DNA from: Pseudomonadota bacterium | GTDB lineage: Bacteria; Desulfobacterota; Desulfobulbia; Desulfobulbales; SURF-16 | Direction: 5' to 3' | DNA length: 45,688 bases | Assembly (NCBI GenBank): GCA_018816555.1 | Contig: JAHIVT010000153.1 | Location: forward strand, 1 to 45,688 | Part shown: piece by piece, positions 6,920-15,230 of the stretch | How positions within the stretch are numbered: position 1 is the first letter of the stretch | How the letters are laid out: each line of letters opens with the position of its first letter | Notes under the pieces: generated by a model | Told to the model about the DNA's origin: nothing | What the model saw: only the letters and a program-made list of their open reading frames with translations | Databases searched by the model: none | Made by a program: the position numbers and the translations under genes

Positions 6920-7665
6920 GCCAGACCCGCCTGGATGGCCGCCCCCAGCGCGCCGACGATATCCGGCAGCTCCGGAGACAACACGCTGACCCCTTCCAGC
7001 CGCGCCTGCAGCAGTTTCACGATGCAGGGATTACGGGCCACGCCCCCGGAAAAGACCAGGCAGTCGCCGTAACCCACCCTGTTCAGCATGCCGATCAGCC
7101 TGCTGACCACGGAGAGATGCACCCCCATGGCAATATCCCTGGCCGGCACCCCGCGGTTCTTCATGGAGATCACCTCGGACTCGGCAAACACCGTGCACAT
7201 GGAGTTGATGGCCACGTCCTGCTCGGACTCCAGGGCGGCCGGGCCGAACTCGTCCAGGCTGTAGCCCAGGGTGGCGGCCATGATCTCCAGAAAGCGGCCG
7301 GTTCCTGCGGCACACTTGTCATTCATCTGAAAGTTGCTTACCCGGCCCTGCTCATCGAGAGCGATCACCTTGGAATCCTGGCCGCCGATATCGACAATGG
7401 TGCGGCAATCCGGAAAATAATATCTGGCCCCCAGGGCATGGGCCTTGATCTCGGTGATCACCTCGTGGGCAAAATGCTTCTGGGCCAAGTGGCGACCGTA
7501 ACCGGTGGCCACCACCCTGACCGGATCAAAGCCTTCCATCATCTCCAGCGACTGCCGGTGCGGGTCAAAACCGCTCTCCCGGATCTGATGCCCGATAAGC
7601 CGGCCATCCTGGAGTGCGGCAATTTTGACGGTGCGGGAGCCGAGATCTACGCCGACAAACATCAT
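6916..7665 (-). CDS. ATP-dependent activase of the BadF/BcrA/HgdC family
   Basis: A 249-residue ASKHA-fold ATPase. N-terminal phosphate-binding motif GVDLGSRTVK (5-14), a second phosphate motif VDIGGQDSKV (91-100), and the two cysteines expected to bridge a [4Fe-4S] cluster between the subunits of a dimer, C118 (NDKCAAGTGRF) and C157 (SMCTVFAESEV). Such proteins use ATP to push low-potential electrons into 2-hydroxyacyl-CoA dehydratases or double-cubane cluster proteins. It begins on the last base of the double-cubane gene's stop codon (TGATG), marking the two as a dedicated pair. Length matches stand-alone activases (~250-260). Confidence 0.9.
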   Translation of the reverse strand: MMFVGVDLGSRTVKIAALQDGRLIGHQIRESGFDPHRQSLEMMEGFDPVRVVATGYGRHLAQKHFAHEVITEIKAHALGARYYFPDCRTIVDIGGQDSKVIALDEQGRVSNFQMNDKCAAGTGRFLEIMAATLGYSLDEFGPAALESEQDVAINSMCTVFAESEVISMKNRGVPARDIAMGVHLSVVSRLIGMLNRVGYGDCLVFSGGVARNPCIVKLLQARLEGVSVLSPELPDIVGALGAAIQAGLA

Positions 7666-8954
7666 CAGCCCCTGATCTGCTCCAGAAATGCCTCGATTCT
7701 GGTCTGCAGTTGCCCCACATCCTCGGGAGAATAATCGGACTCAATGGAGAGATAGGGGATGCCTTCCTTCTGGCAGGCCTCCTTGATCCTGATCTCCTCA
7801 ATATTGTAGGTATGGCAGAACTGCAGGGAATAATGGAGAATTCCCTGGGCCGTGCTTTCCCGGTACTCCTTGATCACCTGGTCGATGCGTTCATCGTTGG
7901 GGGTAAAGCAGGAGCAGTCGATCTTCATGTAGCGGTCGGTCAGCACATCGAGCTGGCCGTCGATATCTTTGATATTTTCGTCAATCAGATCCTTGAAATA
8001 GCGGGTGCCGATACAGCTCTCCTCACCCACGATGACCGCGCCGGCGGTCTCCACCAGGTTGTGCACCTTCCAGTTGGGCAGGGCCATGGGCACGCCGGCC
8101 ACCATCACCCGGGGCGCATCCGCCGTCATGACCCCTTCACCTTTTTTGACCCTCTCCTCCAGCTCGTCGCACAGGGCATTTACTTTCTCGGCAAAACGCA
8201 CCGGCTCATCATAAAAGGCGATCTGCTCAATGAGCAGGGCATCCTTGCCGCTGATGGGCGCGGGATTGTTGGCCCGCAGCCGGGTCAGCCGCTGCAGGGC
8301 CCGACGTTTGTTATTGATGACCTTGATGGCGGCAGCCAGGTCATCGGCGGATATCTTTTTGCCGGAGACCACCTCAACCTTGTGCTTGAACTCCTGCACT
8401 TCACCCAGCCACAGGTCCTTGTCCCGCTTATTTTTCATCTGCGGAATCTCCATGACATAGGTGGGAACGAGCCGGTCAAGAATCTCCCAGGTCTTTTTCT
8501 TGGCATCACAGGTGGTTTCGCCGTAGACAAAATCAACGACCTGGAAATAGGGGCAGATTTTACCGGCCTTGAAGCCATAGGCTGACTTGACCATCGGGCA
8601 GATATTGCGGGGCAGAATCTTTTCCGCGTCCGGGATGGATCCCTGGGAGCCGCCGCACAATCCCACGCAGATGCCGCCGGCAGCCACCACCACCTCCTCC
8701 GGGATATAGACACAGAAGGTGCCCACCACCGGCCGCCCCTCTTTTTTAGCGGCCACCAGCTCCTGCACCCGGCCGCCATGGATCTCCGCAACCATGTTGT
8801 CAAAATAATCCATGCGGGTTGGCCGGTTCTGCTGGGAAAGATAGATGGAGGCATAGGCGCTACCCAGCATCTGCCGCGCCTTGTCAAACCTTGCCACATC
8901 AACCCCCAGCTCCTGCCACATCTCCGGGTATGCCTTCACTTCAAAATCCGCCAT
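7665..8954 (-). CDS. Double-cubane cluster protein (2-hydroxyacyl-CoA dehydratase superfamily)
   Basis: A 429-residue HgdB/BcrBC-like protein. Cysteines are spread in family motifs: C81, ICVGLCGGSQ (C96, C100), NICPM (C119), KICPYF (C134), GETTCD (C149), DCSCFTPND (about 320) and FCHTYNI (about 370). Single-subunit proteins of this form next to an activase match the double-cubane cluster protein described from Carboxydothermus, which holds an [8Fe-9S] cluster and performs ATP-dependent low-potential reduction of small substrates; the natural substrate is unknown. The alternative, a subunit of a true dehydratase, is less likely because no second dehydratase subunit or CoA-transferase is present. 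It heads a four-gene operon. Confidence 0.82.
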   Translation of the reverse strand: MADFEVKAYPEMWQELGVDVARFDKARQMLGSAYASIYLSQQNRPTRMDYFDNMVAEIHGGRVQELVAAKKEGRPVVGTFCVYIPEEVVVAAGGICVGLCGGSQGSIPDAEKILPRNICPMVKSAYGFKAGKICPYFQVVDFVYGETTCDAKKKTWEILDRLVPTYVMEIPQMKNKRDKDLWLGEVQEFKHKVEVVSGKKISADDLAAAIKVINNKRRALQRLTRLRANNPAPISGKDALLIEQIAFYDEPVRFAEKVNALCDELEERVKKGEGVMTADAPRVMVAGVPMALPNWKVHNLVETAGAVIVGEESCIGTRYFKDLIDENIKDIDGQLDVLTDRYMKIDCSCFTPNDERIDQVIKEYRESTAQGILHYSLQFCHTYNIEEIRIKEACQKEGIPYLSIESDYSPEDVGQLQTRIEAFLEQIRG

Positions 8955-9204
8955 ATTCCTTTTCCCTCCAAGCCATTCGGCTTCCTGTTGATCTTACACC
9001 TTACCATTATATGTATCCGACTTTTCAATAATAAATATCGCTATCAAGCAAACTACAAAATATAGAAATTTATCTATAAGTCAAATTGGAAATCTTGATT
9101 TAAAAATGTCGGGATATAGGGAAAGCGAATGACGGACGGGTTGGGGCCAGGAGATGAGGGTTGTAGGGGTACCCCTTGTGGGTACCCTTGCGACAGCGGA
9201 CGGC

Positions 9205-9762
9205 TCAGGGGTTGAGATATACCTTCTGAAAGCGGTAGAAGTAGTCGATGCCGGACCAGATGGTCAGAAAGAGGGCAATGTAGAGGATCACCAGACCGAT
9301 CTGGTACAGGTAGGGAATGGGCAGGACTCCCTCGGGAAACATCAGGGTGCCCAGGGCGATGAGTTGGACCACGCTTTTCCATTTGCCCAGCCAACTGGCG
9401 GATATCACCAGGCCGGAGGAGGCGGCGACGCCGCGCAGGCCGGTCACCACCAGCTCGCGGGAAAGGATAATAAAGGCCACCCAGGCGGGCATCCGGCCCA
9501 GCGGGATCAGCATGACCAGGACCGAGGCCACCAGTACCTTGTCGGCCAGCGGGTCCATCAGCTTGCCCAGCACCGATTCCACCTTGTACTTTCTGGCAAT
9601 ATAGCCGTCAGCCAGATCGGTGAGGGCGGCGGACAGATAGAGGCCAAACCCCAACAGGCTGACCCAGGTCTCGGCTCCGGGGTAAAGACAGAAGAGCAGA
9701 AGCGGGGCGGCAACAAACCGGTAGCCTGTCAGAATATTAGGGACATGGGTATACTGACTCAA
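9205..9762 (-). CDS. pgsA: CDP-diacylglycerol-glycerol-3-phosphate 3-phosphatidyltransferase
   Basis: A 185-residue integral membrane enzyme that makes phosphatidylglycerol phosphate, the committed step to phosphatidylglycerol and cardiolipin. The CDP-alcohol phosphotransferase signature is complete: DLADGYIAR, then GKLMDPLADK (about 48-74), with the conserved Asp residues that bind metal and substrate. About five hydrophobic helices. N-terminus NILTGYRFVAAP is typical of PgsA. Normal length. It follows the lytic transglycosylase gene by 24 bases and ends the long biosynthetic run on this strand. Confidence 0.93.
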   Translation of the reverse strand: MSQYTHVPNILTGYRFVAAPLLLFCLYPGAETWVSLLGFGLYLSAALTDLADGYIARKYKVESVLGKLMDPLADKVLVASVLVMLIPLGRMPAWVAFIILSRELVVTGLRGVAASSGLVISASWLGKWKSVVQLIALGTLMFPEGVLPIPYLYQIGLVILYIALFLTIWSGIDYFYRFQKVYLNP

Positions 9763-9786
9763 ATTATCAACACCTTAGGCGTGGCC

Positions 9787-10398
9787 TCATCCTCCCGTTT
9801 CAGAGGAAGAAGCCACCTGGTAGCGCCGGTAATGGCGCAGAACTCTTTCGACATATTCAATGGTCTCCGGGATATCCGGAATGCGACCGATGCTTTTTAC
9901 CGTTTCAGGGCCGGCATTATACGCTGCCAGAGCAAGATGCAGATCATCATCAAAGATATTCAGCATTTTTCGCAGATAGCGGGTGCCGCCGTTGATATTC
10001 TCCCGGGGGTCAAAGGGGTCTGATACCCGCATATCCCTTGCCGTGCCGGGCATGAGCTGCATCAGCCCCTGTGCCCCCTTGCAGGAGAGGGCCAGAGCGT
10101 CAAAATTCGACTCGGCCTTGATCACCGCCCGGATGAGCAGCGGATCAATCTGGTAGCGGCTGCCCACCGATTGGATATAATGCTCATATTCTCGAGGGTT
10201 GATATACCTTGGCGTAGGAGCCCGGAGCTGGCTGCGCGACAGGGTATCCACCTTGACGTAGCGGCGGTCATTGGGCACATTGGAAAAGTGTATCACCCCG
10301 TTTTCATCCACAAAAGTATACATGGTCGCAAATGAAACCGAAGGCAGCAACGCCCACAGCACCGCAATAATAATCCATGACCTCAACAAAGTAGACAT
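9787..10398 (-). CDS. Periplasmic lytic transglycosylase (SLT domain)
   Basis: A 203-residue exported murein hydrolase. Signal peptide about 1-24 (ends SFA), then a short DUF4124-like segment (YTFVDENGVIHFSNVP, 27-42), then a family-1 SLT domain (about 70-195). The catalytic Glu is E96 in AVIKAESNFDA, followed by GLMQLMP (111-117) and AYNAGP (159-164). It cleaves the MurNAc-GlcNAc bond to give 1,6-anhydro ends. No lipobox, so it is soluble in the periplasm. It lies 36 bases after the transaldolase gene on the same strand. Confidence 0.92.
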   Translation of the reverse strand: MSTLLRSWIIIAVLWALLPSVSFATMYTFVDENGVIHFSNVPNDRRYVKVDTLSRSQLRAPTPRYINPREYEHYIQSVGSRYQIDPLLIRAVIKAESNFDALALSCKGAQGLMQLMPGTARDMRVSDPFDPRENINGGTRYLRKMLNIFDDDLHLALAAYNAGPETVKSIGRIPDIPETIEYVERVLRHYRRYQVASSSETGG

Positions 10399-10434
10399 GG
10401 ATTTATTATAGTTCTAAAAAAATCTCCCGTCAGC

Positions 10435-11079
10435 TTACTTTTTTCTTTTTTCCCAATCTGCCAGAAATTTTTCCATGCCGAGATCCGTCAGGGGGTGTTT
10501 GGCCAGCTGGGCAATAATATTATAGGGGATGGTGGCGATATCCGCGCCGATGAGCGCGGCGTCAAGCACATGCACCGGGTTGCGGATGCTGGCCACGATC
10601 ACCTCGGTCTGGTAGCCGTAGTTGTCATAAATGGTCATAATGTCACTGACCACATCCATGCCGGTCAAGGAGATATCATCAAGCCTGCCGACAAAGGGAC
10701 TGACATAGCTTGCCCCGGCTTTGGCGGCCAGCAGGGCCTGGGTGGCGGAAAAAACCAGGGTAACGTTGGTCTTGATCCCTTCTGCGGCAAACTGTTTGAC
10801 CGCCTTGAGACCTTCCGTGATCATCGGCACCTTGATGACAATGTTCTTGTGCAGGGAGGCAAGCTGCCGCCCCTCAACCAGCATGCCTTCCGCATCGAGA
10901 CTGACCACCTCGGCGCTGATGGGGCCATCCACTGTGGCGCAGATTTCTTTCAAAATCTTTTCAAAAGGTTTCTTTTCCCTGGCAATGAGGGAAGGATTGG
11001 TGGTTACGCCATCAACCATGCCCATTTCCACGCCTTTTTTGATCTCTTCGATATTGGCTGTATCAATAAAAAACTTCAT
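10435..11079 (-). CDS. Small transaldolase / fructose-6-phosphate aldolase
   Basis: A 214-residue class I aldolase of the TalC/FSA group. It starts [13 protein letters not shown] and carries [20 protein letters not shown] (K85 is the Schiff-base lysine), [22 protein letters not shown] and ASIRNP. In most bacteria this subfamily is a transaldolase of the non-oxidative pentose phosphate pathway; aldolase activity cannot be excluded. The ATG overlaps the stop of the YHS gene (TAATG), and its ribosome site AAAGGAG lies inside that gene, so translation is coupled. Length is normal for the family. Confidence 0.93.
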   Translation of the reverse strand: MKFFIDTANIEEIKKGVEMGMVDGVTTNPSLIAREKKPFEKILKEICATVDGPISAEVVSLDAEGMLVEGRQLASLHKNIVIKVPMITEGLKAVKQFAAEGIKTNVTLVFSATQALLAAKAGASYVSPFVGRLDDISLTGMDVVSDIMTIYDNYGYQTEVIVASIRNPVHVLDAALIGADIATIPYNIIAQLAKHPLTDLGMEKFLADWEKRKK

Positions 11080-11345
11080 TATTTTTCTCCTTTACCCGCT
11101 AAAAAAGTTTGGCAGCACTTTTCACTGCAGAAATAGTAAATTTTGCCGTCTTTTGCAGCCCGAATCGCCTGCTTCTGCGGCACATAGGTATGGCAGACCG
11201 GATCTTCCACCAGTACGTCCTGGACAGCGGTGGAACTGGAGGAGACAGGCCGTGGTGGCGGCTTCTCCTTTTTCTTGCCGGCAAAAAGCAGCCGGTAGAG
11301 GATATAGCACAGTGCTGCCAGAACAATGATACGCAACGGACTCAT
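11079..11345 (-). CDS. Small membrane-anchored YHS-domain protein
   Basis: An 88-residue protein with one N-terminal membrane helix (about 4-22), a Lys/Pro-rich linker and a C-terminal YHS/TRASH-like metal-binding module: [14 protein letters not shown], then [15 protein letters not shown]. The Cys residues suggest a transition-metal site. The function of this family is not established. It overlaps folK by four bases (ATGA) and the transaldolase by one, forming a coupled trio whose members share no obvious pathway. Confidence 0.8.
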   Translation of the reverse strand: MSPLRIIVLAALCYILYRLLFAGKKKEKPPPRPVSSSSTAVQDVLVEDPVCHTYVPQKQAIRAAKDGKIYYFCSEKCCQTFLAGKGEK

Positions 11346-11833
11346 GTTTTCTCCCAGGTAATCTGCTGCACCCCGGTTTGCCGGGCAAGCCGCTGCAACA
11401 TCTCAAGCGATGTCAGGCGCAGGACGGGATGGATGTGCAACGGCGCCACAGCAGCAAGAGGGGCAAGCACAAAACGCCGGTTGGCGATTTCAGGATGGGG
11501 CAGGATGAGCGAGGCTGTGTTAATCACCAGATCGTCATAATAAAGCAGATCAAGATCAACCGTGCGGTCCTTTCCCTTTTGCCGGTCTCGTCCCAGCTCT
11601 GCTTCGACCCCCATCATCTTATCCAGAAGATCCTGCGGCGTCAGCCTGGTTTCCAGCAGCCCCACGGCGTTGGTGAACAGCTGATCGCTCTCCATGCCCA
11701 CCGGTTCAGTCAGAAAGGGAGGCGAAAGGGCCACAGCCCGTCCCGCCTCTTCCTGCAGCCTGTGCCAGGCGGCAAGCAGATTGTTTTGCCCGTCGCCCAG
11801 GTTGGAACCGAGCCCGATAAAGGCCTGTGCCAC
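11342..11833 (-). CDS. folK: 6-hydroxymethyl-7,8-dihydropterin pyrophosphokinase
   Basis: A 163-residue folate-pathway enzyme that transfers pyrophosphate from ATP to hydroxymethyl-dihydropterin. Family motifs: FIGLGSNLGD at the N-terminus, the signature GRDRQKGKDRTVDLDLLYYDD (about 82-102, with the Mg-binding Asp pair), and LPHPEIANRRFVLAPLAAV. The start is GTG (AQAFIGLG follows). It lies 26 bases after the FAH-like remnant, which itself follows dapB by 22 bases, so it is probably read from the lysine operon. Confidence 0.95.
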   Translation of the reverse strand: MAQAFIGLGSNLGDGQNNLLAAWHRLQEEAGRAVALSPPFLTEPVGMESDQLFTNAVGLLETRLTPQDLLDKMMGVEAELGRDRQKGKDRTVDLDLLYYDDLVINTASLILPHPEIANRRFVLAPLAAVAPLHIHPVLRLTSLEMLQRLARQTGVQQITWEKT

Positions 11834-11858
11834 TAGAATACCGTCCTGCCGGCCGCTG

Positions 11859-12053
11859 TCATGACCGCACCGGATTGGTCAAGGTGCCGATGGGTCCGAT
11901 CACCGCGCTGGGGGGTTTGTGAAAAATCATCAGTTCCGCGGGAATCTGCAAATCAAGCTCTTCATAGGGAGTACCCCGCAGCAACCGGATATTGTCATCT
12001 TCCTGCACCATGTAGCGGGCGCCGGCAGATGTCTGGCAACGAACCATCTTCAT
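11859..12053 (-). pseudogene. Remnant of a fumarylacetoacetase-family protein
   Basis: Only 64 codons. Residues 1-36 resemble the DUF2437 N-terminal domain found before fumarylacetoacetate hydrolase domains. Residues about 38-55 (PAELMIFHKPPSAVIGP) match the FAH domain's substrate-loop region, but the segment that normally lies between them (with the GLNYRDHA motif) is absent, and the frame stops at once where about 150 further residues with the metal-binding Glu/Asp should follow. So there are an internal deletion and loss of the catalytic part. It still has its ATG and its place between dapB and folK. A conserved micro-protein is possible, but a decayed gene is simpler. Confidence 0.6.
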
Positions 12054-12074
12054 CGGTGTAGAATGGCGCCGCTG

Positions 12075-12884
12075 TTAGAGATCGCCAAGCCCCAGCACAT
12101 CAAACATGCTGTACATGCCGTTCGCCTTGCCGGCGATCCAGGCCGCAGCCACGGCAGCGCCACGGGCAAAATTGTCGCGACTGTGGGCCCGGTGGGTAAG
12201 CTCTATCCGCTCCCCCGGTCCGGCAAAATAGACGGTGTGCTCGCCGACGATATCCCCGCCGCGGATGGTCTGGATGCCTATTTCCTCCTTGGTCCGCTCG
12301 CCGATGATGCCGTTGCGCTCAAAAACTCCCACCTTCTGCAGATCGCGTCCCACTCCGAGGGCGGCCATCTCGCCAAGCTTTAAGGCCGTGCCGCTGGGGG
12401 CGTCCTTTTTCATTCGGTGGTGGGCCTCGACAATCTCAATGTCATAATCATTGCCCAGGATTGCAGCCACCTTCTGGGTGATTTTAAACAGCACATTAAC
12501 TCCCACCGCCATATTGGGCGCCTGAACAATGGGAATGTCTTTGGCCAGATCTTTCAGTTCAGCCAGATTCTCCTGGCTCAGCCCAGTGGTGCCGATGACC
12601 ATGGCCTTTTTGTGCTGGGCGGCGATCCTGGCAAAGCCCATGGTGGCTGCATGAAAGGTGAAGTCAATGATCACGTCACACTGATCAATCACTGACGACA
12701 AATCAGGCGCGATGAGGGCACCCACCGGGCCATATCCGCCCACCTCTCCGATATCCTTCCCCACTGCGGGATTGCCGGCCTGCTCAAAACCGCCGACAAG
12801 CTGCAGTGCGGGATTCTGGGTCACCATGTAACCAACCCGCTTTCCCATCCGACCGGAAGCTCCGGCAACAATGACTTTTGTCAT
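12075..12884 (-). CDS. dapB: 4-hydroxy-tetrahydrodipicolinate reductase
   Basis: A 269-residue enzyme of lysine/diaminopimelate synthesis that reduces HTPA to tetrahydrodipicolinate with NAD(P)H. The Rossmann motif VAGASGRMGKRV begins the protein, and the family signature VEAHHRMKKDAPSGTAL contains the catalytic His pair and Lys. The start at 12884 (MTKVIVAG) is preferred because GGAG lies just upstream; an upstream in-frame extension of 27 codons has no family similarity. It follows dapA on the same strand after a repeat-containing gap. Intact. Confidence 0.96.
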   Translation of the reverse strand: MTKVIVAGASGRMGKRVGYMVTQNPALQLVGGFEQAGNPAVGKDIGEVGGYGPVGALIAPDLSSVIDQCDVIIDFTFHAATMGFARIAAQHKKAMVIGTTGLSQENLAELKDLAKDIPIVQAPNMAVGVNVLFKITQKVAAILGNDYDIEIVEAHHRMKKDAPSGTALKLGEMAALGVGRDLQKVGVFERNGIIGERTKEEIGIQTIRGGDIVGEHTVYFAGPGERIELTHRAHSRDNFARGAAVAAAWIAGKANGMYSMFDVLGLGDL

Positions 12885-12941
12885 ATCTTTTTCTCCATTT
12901 GGCAAAAAACAATTATGATGAACTCGCCAAAAGTCTTTTTT

Positions 12942-13032
12942 AACCACAGAGCGCACAGAGATCACAGAAAAATATTTTTAATTACAGTCAGTCAGCTCTG
13001 TGGGCTCTGTGGGCTCTGTGCTCTCTGTGGTA
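12942..13032. repeat. Degenerate CACAGAG / CTCTGTG tandem-repeat hairpin
   Basis: The left arm (12943-12968) has repeated CACAGAG units; the right arm (12994-13031) has four CTCTGTG units, two of them in CTCTGTGGG. The arms are complementary, forming a long imperfect hairpin between dapA and dapB. A related but shorter hairpin is at 21321-21376. No terminator-like T run follows, so it may affect RNA stability within the operon. Confidence 0.7.
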
Positions 13033-13059
13033 AATTTTCAGTTTTTACGAATCCATCAA

Positions 13060-13941
13060 TCATATCATATTCTGATCTTTCAGAACGGCCTTCATGCGGT
13101 TCATGGGCTCTTCACCCATGTGCCACAACGGCTGGCGCGGAGCACCGGATTTAATTTTGCCCATCAGCTCCAGCGCCTTCTTGGCGGGCACCGGATTGGT
13201 ATCATAAAACATGGCGCCCATGAGCGGAAAGAGCCGGTACTGAATCTCCCGGGCCTTGGCCACGTCCCCTGCCAGGCCAGCGTTCATCAGGTCGGACATG
13301 CCCTTGGGATGCACATTGGAGGTGACGGAAATCACGCCGGTTCCGCCGAGCAGCACCAGGGAGAGGGAGGTGAAATCATCGCCGGACAGGACGGCGAAAT
13401 CCTTGGGGCAGCGCCGGATGACATCACAGGCCCGGTTCATATCTCCGGTGGCCTCTTTGATGCCGACAATGTTGTCCACCTCGGCGCAACGGGCCACGGT
13501 TGTGGCGGCCATGTCAATGGCGGTGCGGGAGGGAACGTTATAGAGAATCAGGGGAAGATCCACCGCCTCGGCCACGGTCTTGAAATGCTGGTACAGACCT
13601 TCCTGGGACGGTTTGTTGTAATAGGGCGTAATGACCAGAGCACCCGCTGCCCCGGCCTCTTTGGCATGCCTGGTCAGCTCGATGGTTTCCGAGGTGGAGT
13701 TGGAACCGGTCCCGGCCAGGACCGGAACCCGGCCGTTGACTGTCTTGATGGTCAACTCCACCACCCGACGATGCTCGTCATGGCTCAATGTAGCTGACTC
13801 CCCGGTGGTTCCGCACGGTACGATGCCGTGGGTCCCGTTACTGATCTGAAACTCAATGAGATCCTTCAAGCCCTGCTCATCAAGCTGCCCATCAATAAAC
13901 GGTGTCACTATGGCCACAAAGGCTCCTCGAAACGGCGTCAT
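13060..13941 (-). CDS. dapA: 4-hydroxy-tetrahydrodipicolinate synthase
   Basis: A 293-residue class I aldolase condensing pyruvate with aspartate semialdehyde. Motifs: GTTGESATL (about 42-50, pyruvate binding), ITPYYNKP (catalytic Tyr region), YNVPSRTAIDM, and GIKEATGDM with the Schiff-base lysine near residue 160. Full length. GGAGG precedes the ATG. It lies between dapF and dapB in the lysine cluster, consistent with meso-diaminopimelate supply for both the cell wall and lysine. Confidence 0.97.
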   Translation of the reverse strand: MTPFRGAFVAIVTPFIDGQLDEQGLKDLIEFQISNGTHGIVPCGTTGESATLSHDEHRRVVELTIKTVNGRVPVLAGTGSNSTSETIELTRHAKEAGAAGALVITPYYNKPSQEGLYQHFKTVAEAVDLPLILYNVPSRTAIDMAATTVARCAEVDNIVGIKEATGDMNRACDVIRRCPKDFAVLSGDDFTSLSLVLLGGTGVISVTSNVHPKGMSDLMNAGLAGDVAKAREIQYRLFPLMGAMFYDTNPVPAKKALELMGKIKSGAPRQPLWHMGEEPMNRMKAVLKDQNMI

Positions 13942-14189
13942 ATTTTCCTCCTCTGATTGTTGACAATCATCTTATAATTTCCCGATCACCCTGCAATTCC
14001 AGTCTATGACATTGCGCAAGCCCATGACAGGCTGACTCCAGGAGCTCAAAGTCGGACAGATCCAACATCTGTCGCGGGCTCTGAACGATTCAATCCCCCA
14101 GCCTAATGCAAGTCGTTATACTCGCACCGGCTTTCCGCGTCACAATGGACCGAAATGACATGGCAATCCAATATACATTCTCTCTTCGC

Positions 14190-15020
14190 TTACAGCATGG
14201 CCTCGGCGTTCAACTGCCCTTCATAGATAAAATGCGCCGGGCCCTCAAGAAAAACTTTCGATATTTTCCCTTCATCCTCCAGGGTAAAATGAATGGAAAG
14301 CACCTCGCCCCCGGAGGTGGTCACCTGTACCGGAGCGCTGACCAGCCCGAGTACCCCGCCGATCACCGCCGAGGCCACCGCCCCCGTGCCGCAGGCCATG
14401 GTCTCATCCTCAACGCCTCTTTCATAGGTGCGGACATGGAGGGTATCCGGCCCCAGAACCTCAACGAAATTGGCATTAGCCCCGGCAGGCTGAAAAAGCT
14501 CGTGAAAACGGACGGAGGCTCCCCAGGCCTTGACCGGCGTACCATGGTTGCCTTCCACAAAACAGACCGCATGGGGTACCCCGGTATTGAGAAAATGCAC
14601 CTTACGGGCAACCCCATCCAGCACCACCTCATGGTTAAGGGCCAGCCCCTCCGGCGGCGTCATGGCAAGCTTGACCCCTATGCCCTTGATCTCAGCGTGG
14701 ATAATACCGGCAGCAGTCAAAAAACTCATTTTGGCTGGGGCAATGCCCTTGCTGTGGGCAAAACGGGCCGCGCAACGGGCTCCGTTACCGCACATCTCGG
14801 CCTCGCTGCCGTCTGCATTGTAAAAATGCCAGCAGAAATCCGCCCTGTCGGAATTTTCAATGAGAATCAGACCATCGGCACCCACTGAAAACTTGCGCCG
14901 GCAGACTGCTTTGGCAAAGGCGCTCATTTCCTCTTTGGCCAGAAATGGTTTTCGATGGTCAATGATGATGAAATCATTGCCCGTGCCGCTCATCTTGGTA
15001 AATGCAACGAGAAAATTCAT
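14190..15020 (-). CDS. dapF: Diaminopimelate epimerase
   Basis: A 276-residue cofactor-independent racemase converting LL- to meso-diaminopimelate. The N-terminus FTKMSGTGNDFIIIDH is typical. The two catalytic cysteines are visible in MCGNGARC (about residue 77) and MACGTGAVAS (about 217). Full length and intact. It follows lysA on the same strand. The 210-base gap between them and the 248-base gap to dapA show no terminator I can recognise. Confidence 0.97.
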   Translation of the reverse strand: MNFLVAFTKMSGTGNDFIIIDHRKPFLAKEEMSAFAKAVCRRKFSVGADGLILIENSDRADFCWHFYNADGSEAEMCGNGARCAARFAHSKGIAPAKMSFLTAAGIIHAEIKGIGVKLAMTPPEGLALNHEVVLDGVARKVHFLNTGVPHAVCFVEGNHGTPVKAWGASVRFHELFQPAGANANFVEVLGPDTLHVRTYERGVEDETMACGTGAVASAVIGGVLGLVSAPVQVTTSGGEVLSIHFTLEDEGKISKVFLEGPAHFIYEGQLNAEAML

Positions 15021-15230
15021 AATCTTTTCTTAAAGTTCTGACTTTGTTCACCACTGCGGAAGCCTGCAGCGAGTATGCAGAAAGCAGAATAACTGATTTT
15101 TTTTCTTTACACCATCTTTCTGACCGGTAAATGCCGTCTTCTCCGGAAAAACAGACTTACCCTAAGCAAACATTTTTTTATTTCAATCGGTTATATTAAG
15201 TCAGAATGCCGTGTTTTTTTTAAGGGTGCC

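Noticed and set aside
7117-8585. Long plus-strand frames opposite the activase and double-cubane genes
   Set aside because: They are antisense shadows of well-supported genes, with His/Gly/Leu-rich composition and no family motifs.
9154-9204. GGGTACCC palindromes between the double-cubane operon and pgsA as a terminator or repeat family
   Set aside because: GGGGTACCCC and GGGTACCC are present, but no T run follows and no clear further copies were found in the window.
15021-15230. A lysine riboswitch between lysA and dapF
   Set aside because: The gap is inside the operon rather than at its head, and I could not find the L-box core pattern.
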